From NCBI GenBank assembly GCA_002309675.1, contig DBXX01000030.1, forward strand, positions 1,785 to 38,779: a DNA stretch of 36,995 bases. The letters run 5' to 3'. A program made the position numbers and the translations under genes. This DNA comes from Lachnospiraceae bacterium UBA1201 (GTDB lineage: Bacteria > Bacillota > Clostridia > Lachnospirales > Lachnospiraceae). Of this stretch, positions 1 to 7,982 are shown piece after piece; positions within the stretch are counted from its first letter, which is position 1, and the number at the start of each line of letters is the position of its first letter. The notes beneath the pieces are model-generated. The model was not told the DNA's origin, did not search any database, and saw nothing but the letters and a program-made list of their open reading frames with translations.

Positions 1-41
1 TGATTAAGAGTCAGGTGCTCTACCAACTGAGCTAATCGCGC
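1..41 (-). tRNA. tRNA-Lys (CTT anticodon), 5' half only
   Basis: On the minus strand the sequence folds as the 5' half of a tRNA: a 7-nt acceptor strand GCGCGAT, then TA, a D-arm with GCTC/GAGC stem and AGTTGGTA loop, and an anticodon arm with CCTGA stem and loop CTCTTAA. The anticodon read from that loop is CTT, which decodes AAG (lysine). The 3' half lies beyond the left edge, so the T-arm and the acceptor pairing cannot be checked. Confidence 0.88.
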
Positions 42-208
42 ATATTTTTTGTTGCCTCGGGAAGGATTTTTTGTTTCCCTCACAACAGGCAAGTACGATT
101 ATATAACATCTCTCCGAAAAATGCAAGCAGTTTTTTTAAAATTTTTGCAGTTTTTTTTCAAGTCCTTTTTCCGCCTATATTTTCATCGATATTCCGACGT
201 TTTTTCGG

Positions 209-237
209 TTGTGATTCCATGGGAAATGTGGTAAATT
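209..237 (+). promoter_or_regulatory. Sigma-A type promoter for the AI-2E permease gene
   Basis: TTGTGA (209-214) and TAAATT (232-237) are separated by 17 nt and lie about 40 bp ahead of the permease start codon. An AGAAGGAG ribosome binding site at 261-268 stands 9 nt before that GTG. The rest of the 42-277 interval is T-rich and holds no convincing gene. Confidence 0.5.
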
Positions 238-277
238 ATTACTACAAAGGACTGAATACAAGAAGGAGTATAACGTC

Positions 278-1729
278 GTGAAGAACCGATCTAACAAAAA
301 CCGTTTCGACATAGATTCCAAGTACTATACGATAAGCATTTATGCGATCATAACGATCGCCATCAGCGCCTTGATCGTGAAAATGATCTTTTCCTGGGAC
401 ATCGTCCAGACTGGCTTTCGGGCTTTGATAAAGGCGATCTGGCCGTTCCTGGTCGGCTTCCTGCTGGCATATTTCTTAAACCCGCTGGTGCAGCGGATGG
501 ACCGCTTGTTTTTGGCGCGTGTTCTCAAGATCAAATCCGCGAAGATCCGGTTGCTGATATCCCTTCTTCTTTCGTATCTGCTCTTCTTCGGCTTCATCGT
601 GATCATCTTAGTCTTCCTGATCCCGCAGGTAGGCCAGAGTATCAGCGACCTGATGCAGAAGGCGCAGGATTGGCCGGATCAGATCGACCACTGGCTGGCC
701 GGGTTGCAGGAGCGCTTTCCTTCCCTGAATATGGCGCAGATCCGTGAGCAGGTCACCGATAACCTTCCTAAGGTCCTCAAAGAATTCCAGGACAATGTCT
801 TCACGAAGGAATTCCTGATGATCGTCTTCTCGAGCGTCATCAGTGCAGTCAGTTTCGTATTCAACCTGTTCATCTCCATCATCGTTTCGGTCTACATGAT
901 CGTGGACCGCTACCGCCTGGGGCGTGCTTCCTCCCGTCTGATCCGTGCGATCTTCCGCGAGAAACATGCAAACTCGATCATTTCGACATTAAACACTTGC
1001 AACCACGTATTCAGCCGTTTCCTGGTCGGTAAAACGATCGACTCGATCATCATCGGCATACTTTGCTTCATCGCCATGACCATCCTGCGTCTTCCGTATG
1101 CACTGGTCATCAGCCTCATCGTCGGCGTCACCAACATGATCCCGTACTTCGGTCCGTTCATCGGCGCCATCCCCGGCGGTCTGATCATCCTCATGACCGA
1201 CCCCGTTCAGTTGATCATCTACCTGATCCTGATCTTAGTACTGCAGCAGTTCGACGGCCTGTACCTGGGTCCGAAGATCCTCGGTGACTCGACCGGTCTG
1301 CGTCCGCTCTGGATCATCTTCGCCATCACCATCGGCGGAAGCATCGCCGGCTGGATCGGCATGTTCCTCGGTGTTCCCGTGGTCGCAGTTCTCAGCTATC
1401 TGCTGGATGACTGGGTACGCCATCGGTTGAAGGCGAAGAACATTTCGTACGACGAAGCAGCGATGTTGCCTGAGGTCGGCGGCATGGAAGGCTCCGATGC
1501 CCTCGAGACCCACGATCACGCTACGCTCCCGAAGGGGCTCGATGAAATGCCCGGCACCTTCGCCGACGGCATCGATAACATCGAATACCTGAAGGATCCG
1601 ACCCTGGCGCCCGATTCCGCTGCAACCGCCACCGATACGGACGCGGCAAATGCAGCGAGCACAGATGCTTCCGGCGCAGATGCGGCGGATACAAACGGAC
1701 CCGACGCGGACCCGACAACTAATCCGTAA
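278..1729 (+). CDS. AI-2E family transporter (PerM/YtvI-like permease)
   Basis: The 483-aa product is a polytopic membrane protein of the AI-2E transporter (former DUF20/UPF0118) family. Hydrophobic segments lie near residues 17-40, 46-66, 90-112 and 180-210, followed by the typical C-terminal block of helices between about 255 and 395, which contains the family-type stretch VGVTNMIPYFGPFIGAIPG. Members are proposed exporters of small molecules or Na+/H+ antiporters; the substrate here cannot be read from sequence. The last ~75 residues are cytoplasmic-looking and end in an Ala/Asp/Thr-rich low-complexity tail (about 445-483), longer than usual for the family. The GTG start is chosen because AGAAGGAG sits 9 nt upstream. 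It is the only complete plus-strand gene here and converges on the cupin gene, with a shared hairpin between them. Confidence 0.9.
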   Translation: MKNRSNKNRFDIDSKYYTISIYAIITIAISALIVKMIFSWDIVQTGFRALIKAIWPFLVGFLLAYFLNPLVQRMDRLFLARVLKIKSAKIRLLISLLLSYLLFFGFIVIILVFLIPQVGQSISDLMQKAQDWPDQIDHWLAGLQERFPSLNMAQIREQVTDNLPKVLKEFQDNVFTKEFLMIVFSSVISAVSFVFNLFISIIVSVYMIVDRYRLGRASSRLIRAIFREKHANSIISTLNTCNHVFSRFLVGKTIDSIIIGILCFIAMTILRLPYALVISLIVGVTNMIPYFGPFIGAIPGGLIILMTDPVQLIIYLILILVLQQFDGLYLGPKILGDSTGLRPLWIIFAITIGGSIAGWIGMFLGVPVVAVLSYLLDDWVRHRLKAKNISYDEAAMLPEVGGMEGSDALETHDHATLPKGLDEMPGTFADGIDNIEYLKDPTLAPDSAATATDTDAANAASTDASGADAADTNGPDADPTTNP

Positions 1730-1754
1730 AGCATATCATTACGCATACATATTA

Positions 1755-1788
1755 TTCCCCGGGGTGTCAGAACTGACACCCCGGGGAA
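1755..1788. terminator. Perfect 16-bp hairpin between convergent genes
   Basis: Arms 1755-1770 and 1773-1788 are perfectly complementary around a central AA. The hairpin lies 25 nt after the permease stop and 35 nt beyond the cupin stop on the other strand. Only a short T-rich tail (TTGCTTTCT) follows on the plus strand. It probably acts as a bidirectional terminator or at least as an mRNA end-protecting stem. Confidence 0.7.
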
Positions 1789-1822
1789 TTGCTTTCTCGG
1801 TCTATTTCGGTCTGCTCCTATA

Positions 1823-2212
1823 TCAGCATAACGCCGGCATGAATTTGGCGAACAGATACAATCCCTCATCACCCGCGTGGACTTCATGATGGACCTTTGC
1901 CGGCATGATCGAGATCACACCCGGGTAGTAGTCGATCTCCTGCCCGTCATTGATGCAGGTTCCGCTTCCGGCAACCACCTCGTGCGTTTCCAGTTGAGGA
2001 TCGTGAATGTGGTCCAGGATGCTCTTTCCGGGGGCTATGCGCACCAGATGATAGCTGTATGCACCCCCTGTTTCTTTTGACGTAACGATGTGCTTCAGCT
2101 CAACTCCCTCAAACGTCGGATGTTTGGACCAGGGGATATCCTTAAACATAACCGTTACTCCGGGAACCGAAAAGCGCCCGTTGTTAAATGCCTCAAATAC
2201 TGTGTTCTCCAT
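1823..2212 (-). CDS. Small cupin-domain protein
   Basis: The product is 129 aa when started at MENTVFEAF, where an AAAGGA site sits 8-9 nt upstream; an earlier in-frame ATG at 2251 has no ribosome site. The chain is a single cupin barrel, with HIHDPQLETHEVVAGSGTC resembling cupin motif 1 (HxHx...E...G) and PAKVHHEVHAGDEG resembling motif 2. The conserved His/Glu residues suggest a bound metal. It lies 48 nt downstream of an AraC regulator that has its own sensory cupin, so the two are likely co-transcribed and functionally linked. No enzymatic reaction can be assigned; small stand-alone cupins range from isomerases to binding proteins. Confidence 0.85.
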   Translation of the reverse strand: MENTVFEAFNNGRFSVPGVTVMFKDIPWSKHPTFEGVELKHIVTSKETGGAYSYHLVRIAPGKSILDHIHDPQLETHEVVAGSGTCINDGQEIDYYPGVISIMPAKVHHEVHAGDEGLYLFAKFMPALC

Positions 2213-2260
2213 AATGATCATCCTTTCTTTTTGATTTGATAGAATGATCATATCAGAACA

Positions 2261-2869
2261 TCATCCCTCCGCATTGGATATAATTGCGGAATTGATGAAC
2301 TGCTCCGGGGATATTCCGACCTGCTTCTTAAACACCCTGTCCAGGTGGCTCTGGTCGCAAAACCCGACCATCTGCGCCACATCTATGACTTTATAGCCCT
2401 TCTTCAAAAGCTCCTGCGCTTTCCGGACACGGCACTGCATCTGGAACTTATGCGGGGTGAGCCCGTTTTCCGAAGCGAACTTCCGGATCATATGGTAGGA
2501 CGATATATTGACCTTCTCCGACATCTGGGCAATGCTTATCTCCAGTTCCGGGTTGCCTATGATCTCCTTCTTAATGATCGCAAGCTCACCGCTGATATCC
2601 CCATCCACCGGCAGGCAGGTCGTGATCATTGAGTAATCCTCCGACACCGCATCGATCGAGTGGACAGTGTCCGGGGCCACGGTAAAGTATTCCCCTGCCC
2701 TGCATTCAAAGCGCTCCTCGCCGACGCCGATCGAGACCGTGCCCTCTGTAACGATCCCGAAAACATAATGCCCCGTATGCGTATGACGCGGGTAGGAGAT
2801 CTTCACATGCTCCATACTCACGATCTCTATTCCTGTAGATTTATCTTCAATATACTCGAGTTTTTCCAT
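2261..2869 (-). CDS. AraC-family transcriptional regulator with N-terminal cupin
   Basis: This 202-aa protein has an N-terminal cupin-like sensor (about residues 15-90, with HTHTGHYVFGIVTEG and a following AGEYFTVAP segment) and a C-terminal AraC double helix-turn-helix (about 105-198). The second HTH carries the family signature VAQMVGFCDQSHLDRVFKKQVGISPEQF read in two parts. At 202 aa it is shorter than classical AraC members (~290 aa), as is usual for the cupin-AraC subgroup. It probably binds a small ligand and controls the adjacent cupin gene. The start ATG at 2869 has only a weak upstream purine stretch, so the exact start is less sure than the identity. Confidence 0.88.
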   Translation of the reverse strand: MEKLEYIEDKSTGIEIVSMEHVKISYPRHTHTGHYVFGIVTEGTVSIGVGEERFECRAGEYFTVAPDTVHSIDAVSEDYSMITTCLPVDGDISGELAIIKKEIIGNPELEISIAQMSEKVNISSYHMIRKFASENGLTPHKFQMQCRVRKAQELLKKGYKVIDVAQMVGFCDQSHLDRVFKKQVGISPEQFINSAIISNAEG

Positions 2870-2888
2870 GGTTCTATCTCGTATGTCT

Positions 2889-3173
2889 TTACAGGTTTTC
2901 TACATACCATTTATCTTCTTCGCCGAAGCCGTATCGAACCTCGTCAATTTTCCAAACATCATCTTCAACCTTAAAGATAAAACGATGCTTTAAACTCCTG
3001 CCCTCGTTGTTCTTTATATCGATCATGGCCTTCTTATCACTCTTCATCGTAAAGAATACCGTTCCTTCCAGCGCATCCAGATATCTGGCCGGATGATGGA
3101 TGCTGACCCCGAACGGTCGTGCAAACAGTTTTTTCGTGCACATCCCGGGCCCCGCGTCTTCATTCGAATTCAA
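2889..3173 (-). CDS. Small ORF of unknown function, possibly the C-terminal remnant of a longer gene
   Basis: The 94-codon frame opens with TTG at 3173, just behind AAAGGG, 10 nt after the first GNAT gene; an internal ATG lies at 3143. The last ~55 residues look like genuine protein, with alternating strands and the ending HRFIFKVEDDVWKIDEVRYG, reminiscent of NTF2-like or small beta-sheet domains. The first ~35 residues look less natural and start abruptly. I read it as either a small co-transcribed protein or a 5'-truncated gene whose front was lost when the GNAT gene became its neighbour. I do not recognise the family. Confidence 0.45.
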   Translation of the reverse strand: MNSNEDAGPGMCTKKLFARPFGVSIHHPARYLDALEGTVFFTMKSDKKAMIDIKNNEGRSLKHRFIFKVEDDVWKIDEVRYGFGEEDKWYVENL

Positions 3174-3182
3174 AACCGCCCT

Positions 3183-3674
3183 TTACAATTCGTGATAATA
3201 CGGGCAGATGTTTTCATAGTGTCCGTCTTTCATGCGGAAGCCGCCGGGAATGGTTCCCAATTGGGTGAAACCGAGGCGTTCATACAGGTGGCGCGCATGT
3301 GTATTGCTTTCGACAACCGCGTTGAACTGGAGAACGCGAAAGCCGATCTCCCTGCCCTTCTTCAGGCAGTCCAGAACCAGCTGCTCTCCGATATGGCGGC
3401 CGCGGGCATCCGCGGAGACCGCGTAGCTGGCGTTACAGATATGGCCGCATCTGCCGACATTGTTGGGATGCAGGATGTAGAGGCCATAGATCCGGCCATT
3501 CTCCTCTGCCACGCCCGTAAAACTCTGCGACGCGAAGAACCTCGCTCCGCTCTGCTCATTCAAAACTTCTTCCTGCGGAAACGCGATCCCTTCTTCCACA
3601 ACTTCATTCCATATCCGGATCATTGCAGGCAGATCCTGCTTTGTATACTCTCTTACTATCATTTCTAACTCCAT
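3183..3674 (-). CDS. GNAT-family N-acetyltransferase
   Basis: The predicted 163-aa product is a Gcn5-related acetyltransferase close to the phosphinothricin acetyltransferase-like group: IREY/VREY start, IWNEVVEEG near residue 20, and the acetyl-CoA motif A region SADARGRHIGEQLVLDCL, followed by the FNAVVESNTHARHLYERLGF stretch typical of motif B. It transfers acetyl from acetyl-CoA to an unidentified amine. The start at 3674 (MELEMIVRE) follows GGAG by 5 nt; MIVREYT four codons later is equally possible. The longer frame starting at 3701 has no ribosome site. It lies ahead of the short ORF at 2889-3173. Confidence 0.88.
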   Translation of the reverse strand: MELEMIVREYTKQDLPAMIRIWNEVVEEGIAFPQEEVLNEQSGARFFASQSFTGVAEENGRIYGLYILHPNNVGRCGHICNASYAVSADARGRHIGEQLVLDCLKKGREIGFRVLQFNAVVESNTHARHLYERLGFTQLGTIPGGFRMKDGHYENICPYYHEL

Positions 3675-3838
3675 AACTACTCCATCTGTTTGTTCAACCA
3701 CTCCCCCGGGCTAACTGTACTGCGGGGTTTCACTATCCATTCGAATTCCTTTGCGACCGTTCATGTGCCTGTATTTTCACCCTCTTTGTGATAGTTTGCT
3801 TCAGCATCATCCGTGCGCAGTTTTATCGAACGCAAATA

Positions 3839-4342
3839 CTACAGGCTATACATGAAGCCAACTTCATCATACTCTTGATTTCCTATGTGTGTCTTGTGTT
3901 CTCCGAATATGGTCCCGCCCATTTTTTCGTAGAATTTTCTGGAGGGATGGTTTTCCTTCAGACACCAGATCACCATCTGCTTGCGTCCCTGCTCTCGCAG
4001 GTCGTCCATCGCATAGGTTATAAGCGCGCGGCCCAGACTCTTTCCCTGAAACTCGGGCAGCACATAAAGTGCCACCACCTCGCTGTCCGCCTCCGGCACA
4101 TCCTGTGAATACGAATTGTTATTCATGTACCAGCAGAACCCGACGATGCGGCCTTCCATAACCACCACGATGTAATCTTTGTACTGTCTTCTCCTCCGCT
4201 CGATCAGCGTATCCCTGTCCATATGATCCAGGCAATCATCACTGACAATGCCTCTGTAAGACGTCTGCCAGGTGTTTATCAAAACATCGGTGACTGCCTC
4301 GGCATCTTCATAATTCATTTTCCGAATGCCATACTCTCCCAT
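3839..4342 (-). CDS. GNAT-family N-acetyltransferase
   Basis: The 167-aa protein shows the full GNAT fold: an IRKMNYEDAEAVTDVL N-terminus, YIVVVMEGRIVGFCWY (strands 2-4), the acetyl-CoA binding motif LPEFQGKSLGRALITYAM (Q/RxxGxG/A type), and the ENHPSRKFYEKMGG motif near the end. Its acceptor is unknown. It is only distantly similar to the neighbouring GNAT and reads as an independent family member, not a recent duplicate. A strong GGGAGG site precedes the ATG, and a promoter candidate sits about 40 bp further upstream, so it is probably transcribed on its own after the trxA terminator. Confidence 0.9.
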   Translation of the reverse strand: MGEYGIRKMNYEDAEAVTDVLINTWQTSYRGIVSDDCLDHMDRDTLIERRRRQYKDYIVVVMEGRIVGFCWYMNNNSYSQDVPEADSEVVALYVLPEFQGKSLGRALITYAMDDLREQGRKQMVIWCLKENHPSRKFYEKMGGTIFGEHKTHIGNQEYDEVGFMYSL

Positions 4343-4379
4343 AGCTTTTTCCTCCCTCTGTTACTCTTAACTTGCTAGT

Positions 4380-4407
4380 ATTGTACCACACCTCGGCTGA
4401 ATTTCAA
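4380..4407 (-). promoter_or_regulatory. Sigma-A type promoter for the GNAT gene
   Basis: On the minus strand TTGAAA (4407-4402) and TACAAT (4385-4380) are separated by 16 nt. The expected transcript start lies about 30 nt ahead of the GNAT ATG. Confidence 0.5.
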
Positions 4408-4453
4408 TCATACTTTCATTTTAATCCTGCGGGAAGTCTAAACGAGGCGCTGC

Positions 4454-4494
4454 TTGTACATCAACGCGCTATTTTGCGCCCCGTTGGTGTACAA
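4454..4494. repeat. 13-bp inverted repeat with GC-rich interior
   Basis: TTGTACATCAACG (4454-4466) and CGTTGGTGTACAA (4482-4494) form an inverted repeat with one mismatch, with further GCGC/GCGC pairing inside. It lies between the trxA terminator and the GNAT promoter. It is not followed by a T-run, so it may be a protein binding site or a decayed element; its function is unknown. Confidence 0.45.
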
Positions 4495-4540
4495 ATACTT
4501 GCTTCCGCCTGGCCGAGTCCGAAAAAACGCAAGAATCAAA

Positions 4541-4572
4541 GAGCCGGGGATGTCGCTGGACATTCCCGGCTC
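4541..4572 (-). terminator. Rho-independent terminator of trxA
   Basis: Arms 4541-4554 and 4559-4572 pair over 14 bp (one G-T) around GCTG. On the minus strand a TTTGATTCTT tail follows directly, 10 nt after the trxA stop. Confidence 0.8.
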
Positions 4573-4582
4573 CGGTTAACGA

Positions 4583-4903
4583 TTACAGGGCTTCGTCGAT
4601 CATAGCTGTGATCATCGCCTGCGGTGCACCGCCGACCTGCGTCTTAACGGCCTCGCCACCCTTGAATACCATCAATGTGGGGATGCTCATGATGCCAAAG
4701 GACTCCGCAAGATCCTCCTCTTCGTCGACGTCGATCTTGACGAACTCCACACGATCAGCGTATTCCGGCTTTTCGGAGATCGCCTCGATCATCGGAGCCA
4801 GCATCTTGCAGGGGCCGCACCAGGTTGCGAAAAAGTCTGCAAAAACGACCTTATCCTGTGCGATCAGTTCATTGAATTCTTTTGTGTTGACTTGTTTAAC
4901 CAT
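4583..4903 (-). CDS. trxA: Thioredoxin
   Basis: The 106-aa product is a standard thioredoxin, a cytoplasmic thiol-disulfide oxidoreductase that reduces protein disulfides such as those of ribonucleotide reductase. The redox motif WCGPCK is at residues 28-33, the buried Asp at 23, and the cis-proline loop SIPTLMVF near residue 75; length matches the family. The ATG at 4903 is preceded by GGGAGG at 7 nt; the frame also extends to a TTG inside that ribosome site, which is unlikely to be used. The first 40 nt overlap the 3' end of trmB, so trmB translation runs through the trxA ribosome site. No thioredoxin reductase gene is in the window. Confidence 0.95.
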   Translation of the reverse strand: MVKQVNTKEFNELIAQDKVVFADFFATWCGPCKMLAPMIEAISEKPEYADRVEFVKIDVDEEEDLAESFGIMSIPTLMVFKGGEAVKTQVGGAPQAMITAMIDEAL

Positions 4904-5553
4904 TTTTGTACCTCCCAATGTATTATATATTTGTTGATTGGGTGTCCGGCCCGTGAAAAGCGCTCCTCGTACTCCGTCATGACATTGCCCGCGCAGGCGG
5001 TATCGTCATGATGCAAGTCAAAGGTGCACAGATCGCAGACGTAACCCGCGGGTTCGATCTGTTCCAGTGAAAAGTCGAAAAGGTCCCGGTTATCCGTTTT
5101 AAATTCGACCGGGCCTCCGGCTTTTAAAAATGTCCGGTAACGGTTCAAAAACTCCTGAGACGTCAGGCGGCGCTTAGCATGCCGTTCCTTCGGCCACGGA
5201 TCCGAAAAATTCAGGTAGATCTTCGAGACTTCATCCGGCCCGAAGATATCAGGGGTATCCTCCGCGTCCAGACGCAGGAAGAACAGGTTCTCCTGCTCCA
5301 GCGCAGGCCGCTTCTGCAAGGCCCGAAACAGGACCGATGAATACTTCTCGATACCGATATAGTTGATCTCGGGATGAAGCTCGGCCAGCGCCATCAGGAA
5401 CTGTCCCTTTCCGGTCCCGATCTCGATATGCAACGGATGGTCGTTGTGGAAGACCTCTCGGCTCCAAACGCCCTTAAACCGCTCCGGTTCCTGAATTACA
5501 TAGGGGTTCACCAGCATCTCCTGGCGCGCTCCCGGTACATTACGTAATCTCAT
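4864..5553 (-). CDS. trmB: tRNA (guanine-N7-)-methyltransferase
   Basis: The 229-aa protein is TrmB, which uses S-adenosylmethionine to methylate N7 of G46 in the tRNA variable loop. It has the SAM-binding EIGTGKG (44-50), IGIEKYSSVLFRA (66-78) and the diagnostic DPWPKERHAKRRL (118-130). The start MRLRNVPGA is the usual TrmB N-terminus and AAGGAG lies 10 nt upstream. The C-terminus is odd. Family members usually finish shortly after a GxPIYRLE-like sequence, while here GHPI is followed by an unrelated 24-residue tail that crosses the trxA ribosome site and its first 13 codons. A late frameshift or stop-codon loss would explain this without affecting catalysis. Confidence 0.93.
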   Translation of the reverse strand: MRLRNVPGARQEMLVNPYVIQEPERFKGVWSREVFHNDHPLHIEIGTGKGQFLMALAELHPEINYIGIEKYSSVLFRALQKRPALEQENLFFLRLDAEDTPDIFGPDEVSKIYLNFSDPWPKERHAKRRLTSQEFLNRYRTFLKAGGPVEFKTDNRDLFDFSLEQIEPAGYVCDLCTFDLHHDDTACAGNVMTEYEERFSRAGHPINKYIIHWEVQKWLNKSTQKNSMN

Positions 5554-5589
5554 GAATAATCGACTCCTTGTGACGCGGCTTTTTGCACG

Positions 5590-7734
5590 TCACATCATGT
5601 TCTTGACGATCTTCGTCCGGCGGTGACGCCGCCGGCGCTTATTCGCCTTACTGTTGTATCCGCATATGAAAATGATGATCAGCAGCACACCCGCTGCGAT
5701 CGCCGGCAGCAGGTACCACGGCAGCCCTTCGCCCGGTTTCTCCATGGGCGGCAGGCTCTTATACGGCATCAAGCCGCCTTCTTCCTGAAACAGCGGGCTC
5801 GACACGTCCGCCAGTTTCGGCGTCGCCTCGAGGATCCGGGCCTCGCCCAGATAGTACTCGCCGATGTAGTAGCGGATCATGCTGAACGACGAATCCATGC
5901 TGCGGATGACCGTCGTCGTGAGGTCATTGATCGAAGTGTTCTTCGGCAACAGCAGCGATGCCTTCGCGTCGAACTGGTAGAAGTTAAGCTGGCTTCCCGC
6001 GGTCAATATCCCCGCGTCGCCGGAACTCTGGTAGAACCGGGAATCATTTGCCGATATGTTCACATTCTCGAACTCGTTGAAACCGTATTCCAGCAAGTTC
6101 TTTGTGTCCGCATACTGGCCTTCCGCGTCCGCCCCCATAACTACGCACAGGAGGGAAATGTCTCCCGACCGCGCGAAAGTGACCAGGCTGTTGTTTGCGC
6201 CGTCACCCCGGCCGTTCTTTCCGCAGATCACGCGCGCGTCATAGTATTTGTCGTCCTTAAACAGCATACGATGCTTATTCTTCATGGGACGCTTTTCACT
6301 CGTGATATTCGTCGGCTCGATGGTGTATGTCGTCTTTCGGCTGATCTCCACGAAGATCGGATAAGTCAGAAGCTCCTCGTAGAGTCTGGCGACATCATAG
6401 GCGCAACTGTACTGCCCCTCCACAGGGCGGCCGCCGGCCTTCTTATAGTGCGTATTCGCGAAGTTCATCAGCATCGCCGACATGTTCATCGCGGATACGA
6501 AATCGTCGTTTTTCGCGTTTACAAAGTGTGAAAGACCTGCAGCGCAGTCGTCCGCCGACGGAAGCAGCAGTCCGCACAAACTGTCGTACACGGTCAATAC
6601 TTCATTGATCTTCAGACCGATGTGGGTATCGCCCTTCTGAACGCTGTAGATCACGCTCTGCGGGTAGGTCACGATGTCCGTGCGCGCCGTGTCTCCTGCG
6701 CGGGTCAATGTCAGGTAGGCCGTCATCAGTTTATTCAGGTCGGCCGGCTCCTGCGCATCCAGTGCATTCTTCGCGTACAGTATATTTCCCGTGTTTTCCT
6801 CTATGAGGATGGCGCTGTGGGACGTAAGTTTCGGCGCCTGCGGCCACGGTGAACTCGTCGGGATCTTATTCAGGATCTCCTGTGCCTCGCGGTAGGACGC
6901 ATCATTTTCCCCGGCGTAAACGTTCGCCGGCATGGCTCCGATCGAGCCGAAGCTAAGAAGCACGGCGATAGCTGTCGCTGCCTTCGCGCCGCTCTTTCCT
7001 CTCTTACGGAAGATCAAGTATCCCCCGATGATCAGCACGGCTAAAACGGCCAATACGATGGCATAGCGGATGGCGCATCGCGAAACCAGCGCTACAAAAA
7101 AATCTTCCGGAACGATATTGATCAGAAGGTCGGTGTTCGGGTCCAAGAGCCACAGATCGTTGGTAAAAACGATTTCGTGAAATACGGTCCAGTAGTGTGT
7201 AAAATCGGATGCCACGACCACCGCGCCGATCCCGACGACCAGCAACAAAAACAGGATCGCAAAGATGAACGTCCGCCGGTAGATCTTGAGAAGGTGCGCT
7301 CCGAGCGTCGCTTCCTTCGTGTCCGCATCTGCCTTTCGATAGTCATGGACCATCCACAGCGTAAACGGAACGCCGAAAACAACAAACAGAAGTAAGCACA
7401 CCCATCCGACGCGCACAGAGGCCAGATTCAGGCCTTTTACGTCTTCCATGTGCAATTTCTCACGCGTATTGAAAAACTCGCGTTTCTGACCTGCTATGGT
7501 AGTCTCAACGACCAGATCCTCCCGCTTATCCTGCAGATAAAGAAGCATCTCGTCCGTGACCTCCATCAGGTCGTCGATCTCCATTTGGATTTCCTTCGCT
7601 ACCTCCAGTTTCTCATACTGCTCGCGATAGAAACCACGTCCGCCGAAGATCGTACATTCGATGATCCCAATCAGCAACGCGATCAGAAGAAGGATCATCA
7701 CCACGGTGCCGACCGAATATTTAATTATCTTCAT
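5590..7734 (-). CDS. DUF1461-like membrane domain fused to a D-Ala-D-Ala carboxypeptidase-like (S11) domain with altered active site
   Basis: This 714-aa membrane protein has a TM helix (about 6-27), a charged helical segment (37-100), TM helices at 107-130, 153-176 and 218-242, and between them a segment with FTHYWTVFHEIVFTNDLWLL, the hallmark of DUF1461/TIGR01906 integral membrane proteins. After an AMPANVYAG-like stretch comes an extracellular domain (about 290-560) that aligns by eye with S11 carboxypeptidases (DacA/DacF). The SxxK motif is PADLNK (330-335; Asp replaces the catalytic Ser), SxN is SAD (393-395) and KTG is KNG (506-508). A last TM helix (673-692) is followed by a basic tail (KRRRRHRR). 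The fold seems kept but the enzyme should be inactive, so a sensing, scaffolding or peptidoglycan-binding role is more likely. It is 36 nt from trmB and may share its transcript. Confidence 0.8.
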   Translation of the reverse strand: MKIIKYSVGTVVMILLLIALLIGIIECTIFGGRGFYREQYEKLEVAKEIQMEIDDLMEVTDEMLLYLQDKREDLVVETTIAGQKREFFNTREKLHMEDVKGLNLASVRVGWVCLLLFVVFGVPFTLWMVHDYRKADADTKEATLGAHLLKIYRRTFIFAILFLLLVVGIGAVVVASDFTHYWTVFHEIVFTNDLWLLDPNTDLLINIVPEDFFVALVSRCAIRYAIVLAVLAVLIIGGYLIFRKRGKSGAKAATAIAVLLSFGSIGAMPANVYAGENDASYREAQEILNKIPTSSPWPQAPKLTSHSAILIEENTGNILYAKNALDAQEPADLNKLMTAYLTLTRAGDTARTDIVTYPQSVIYSVQKGDTHIGLKINEVLTVYDSLCGLLLPSADDCAAGLSHFVNAKNDDFVSAMNMSAMLMNFANTHYKKAGGRPVEGQYSCAYDVARLYEELLTYPIFVEISRKTTYTIEPTNITSEKRPMKNKHRMLFKDDKYYDARVICGKNGRGDGANNSLVTFARSGDISLLCVVMGADAEGQYADTKNLLEYGFNEFENVNISANDSRFYQSSGDAGILTAGSQLNFYQFDAKASLLLPKNTSINDLTTTVIRSMDSSFSMIRYYIGEYYLGEARILEATPKLADVSSPLFQEEGGLMPYKSLPPMEKPGEGLPWYLLPAIAAGVLLIIIFICGYNSKANKRRRRHRRTKIVKNMM

Positions 7735-7757
7735 TGTAGCCCCGCGATTAAACTGAG

Positions 7758-7784
7758 GGCGGACCCGCTAAGCACGCGTCCGCC
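7758..7784 (-). terminator. Weak hairpin after ilvE region
   Basis: GGCGGAC (7758-7764) pairs with GTCCGCC (7778-7784) just before the start of the DUF1461/S11 gene. On the minus strand only a short TTT follows, so this may be a terminator or an mRNA leader stem. Confidence 0.35.
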
Positions 7785-7936
7785 TTCGTAGTGACTGTTT
7801 ATTGAAAAGCTATTCGTGCTGATACTACGGATTTCTCCGTGCTTCGCACTCTCGAAATCCTCCAAGCATTCGCCATTCTACTCGATTTCCTATCGGAAAC
7901 CGGGACGGCTCATGTTTGGGCGGCTCTCAAGGTCTC

Positions 7937-7961
7937 GAGCTCGAATGCGAGCATTCGGCTC
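7937..7961. repeat. Inverted repeat immediately downstream of ilvE
   Basis: GAGC-CGAATGC and GCATTCG-GCTC pair with one bulge around a GA centre, 20-45 nt past the ilvE stop. There is no T-run on the minus strand. The rest of the 7735-7982 gap has no gene that I can support. Confidence 0.4.
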
Positions 7962-7982
7962 TTCAACTTTTCGAGCCTGGTA

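Noticed and set aside
49..234. 61-codon plus-strand frame at the left edge
   Set aside because: It is a Phe-rich reading of a T-rich stretch without ribosome site, and it overlaps the permease promoter.
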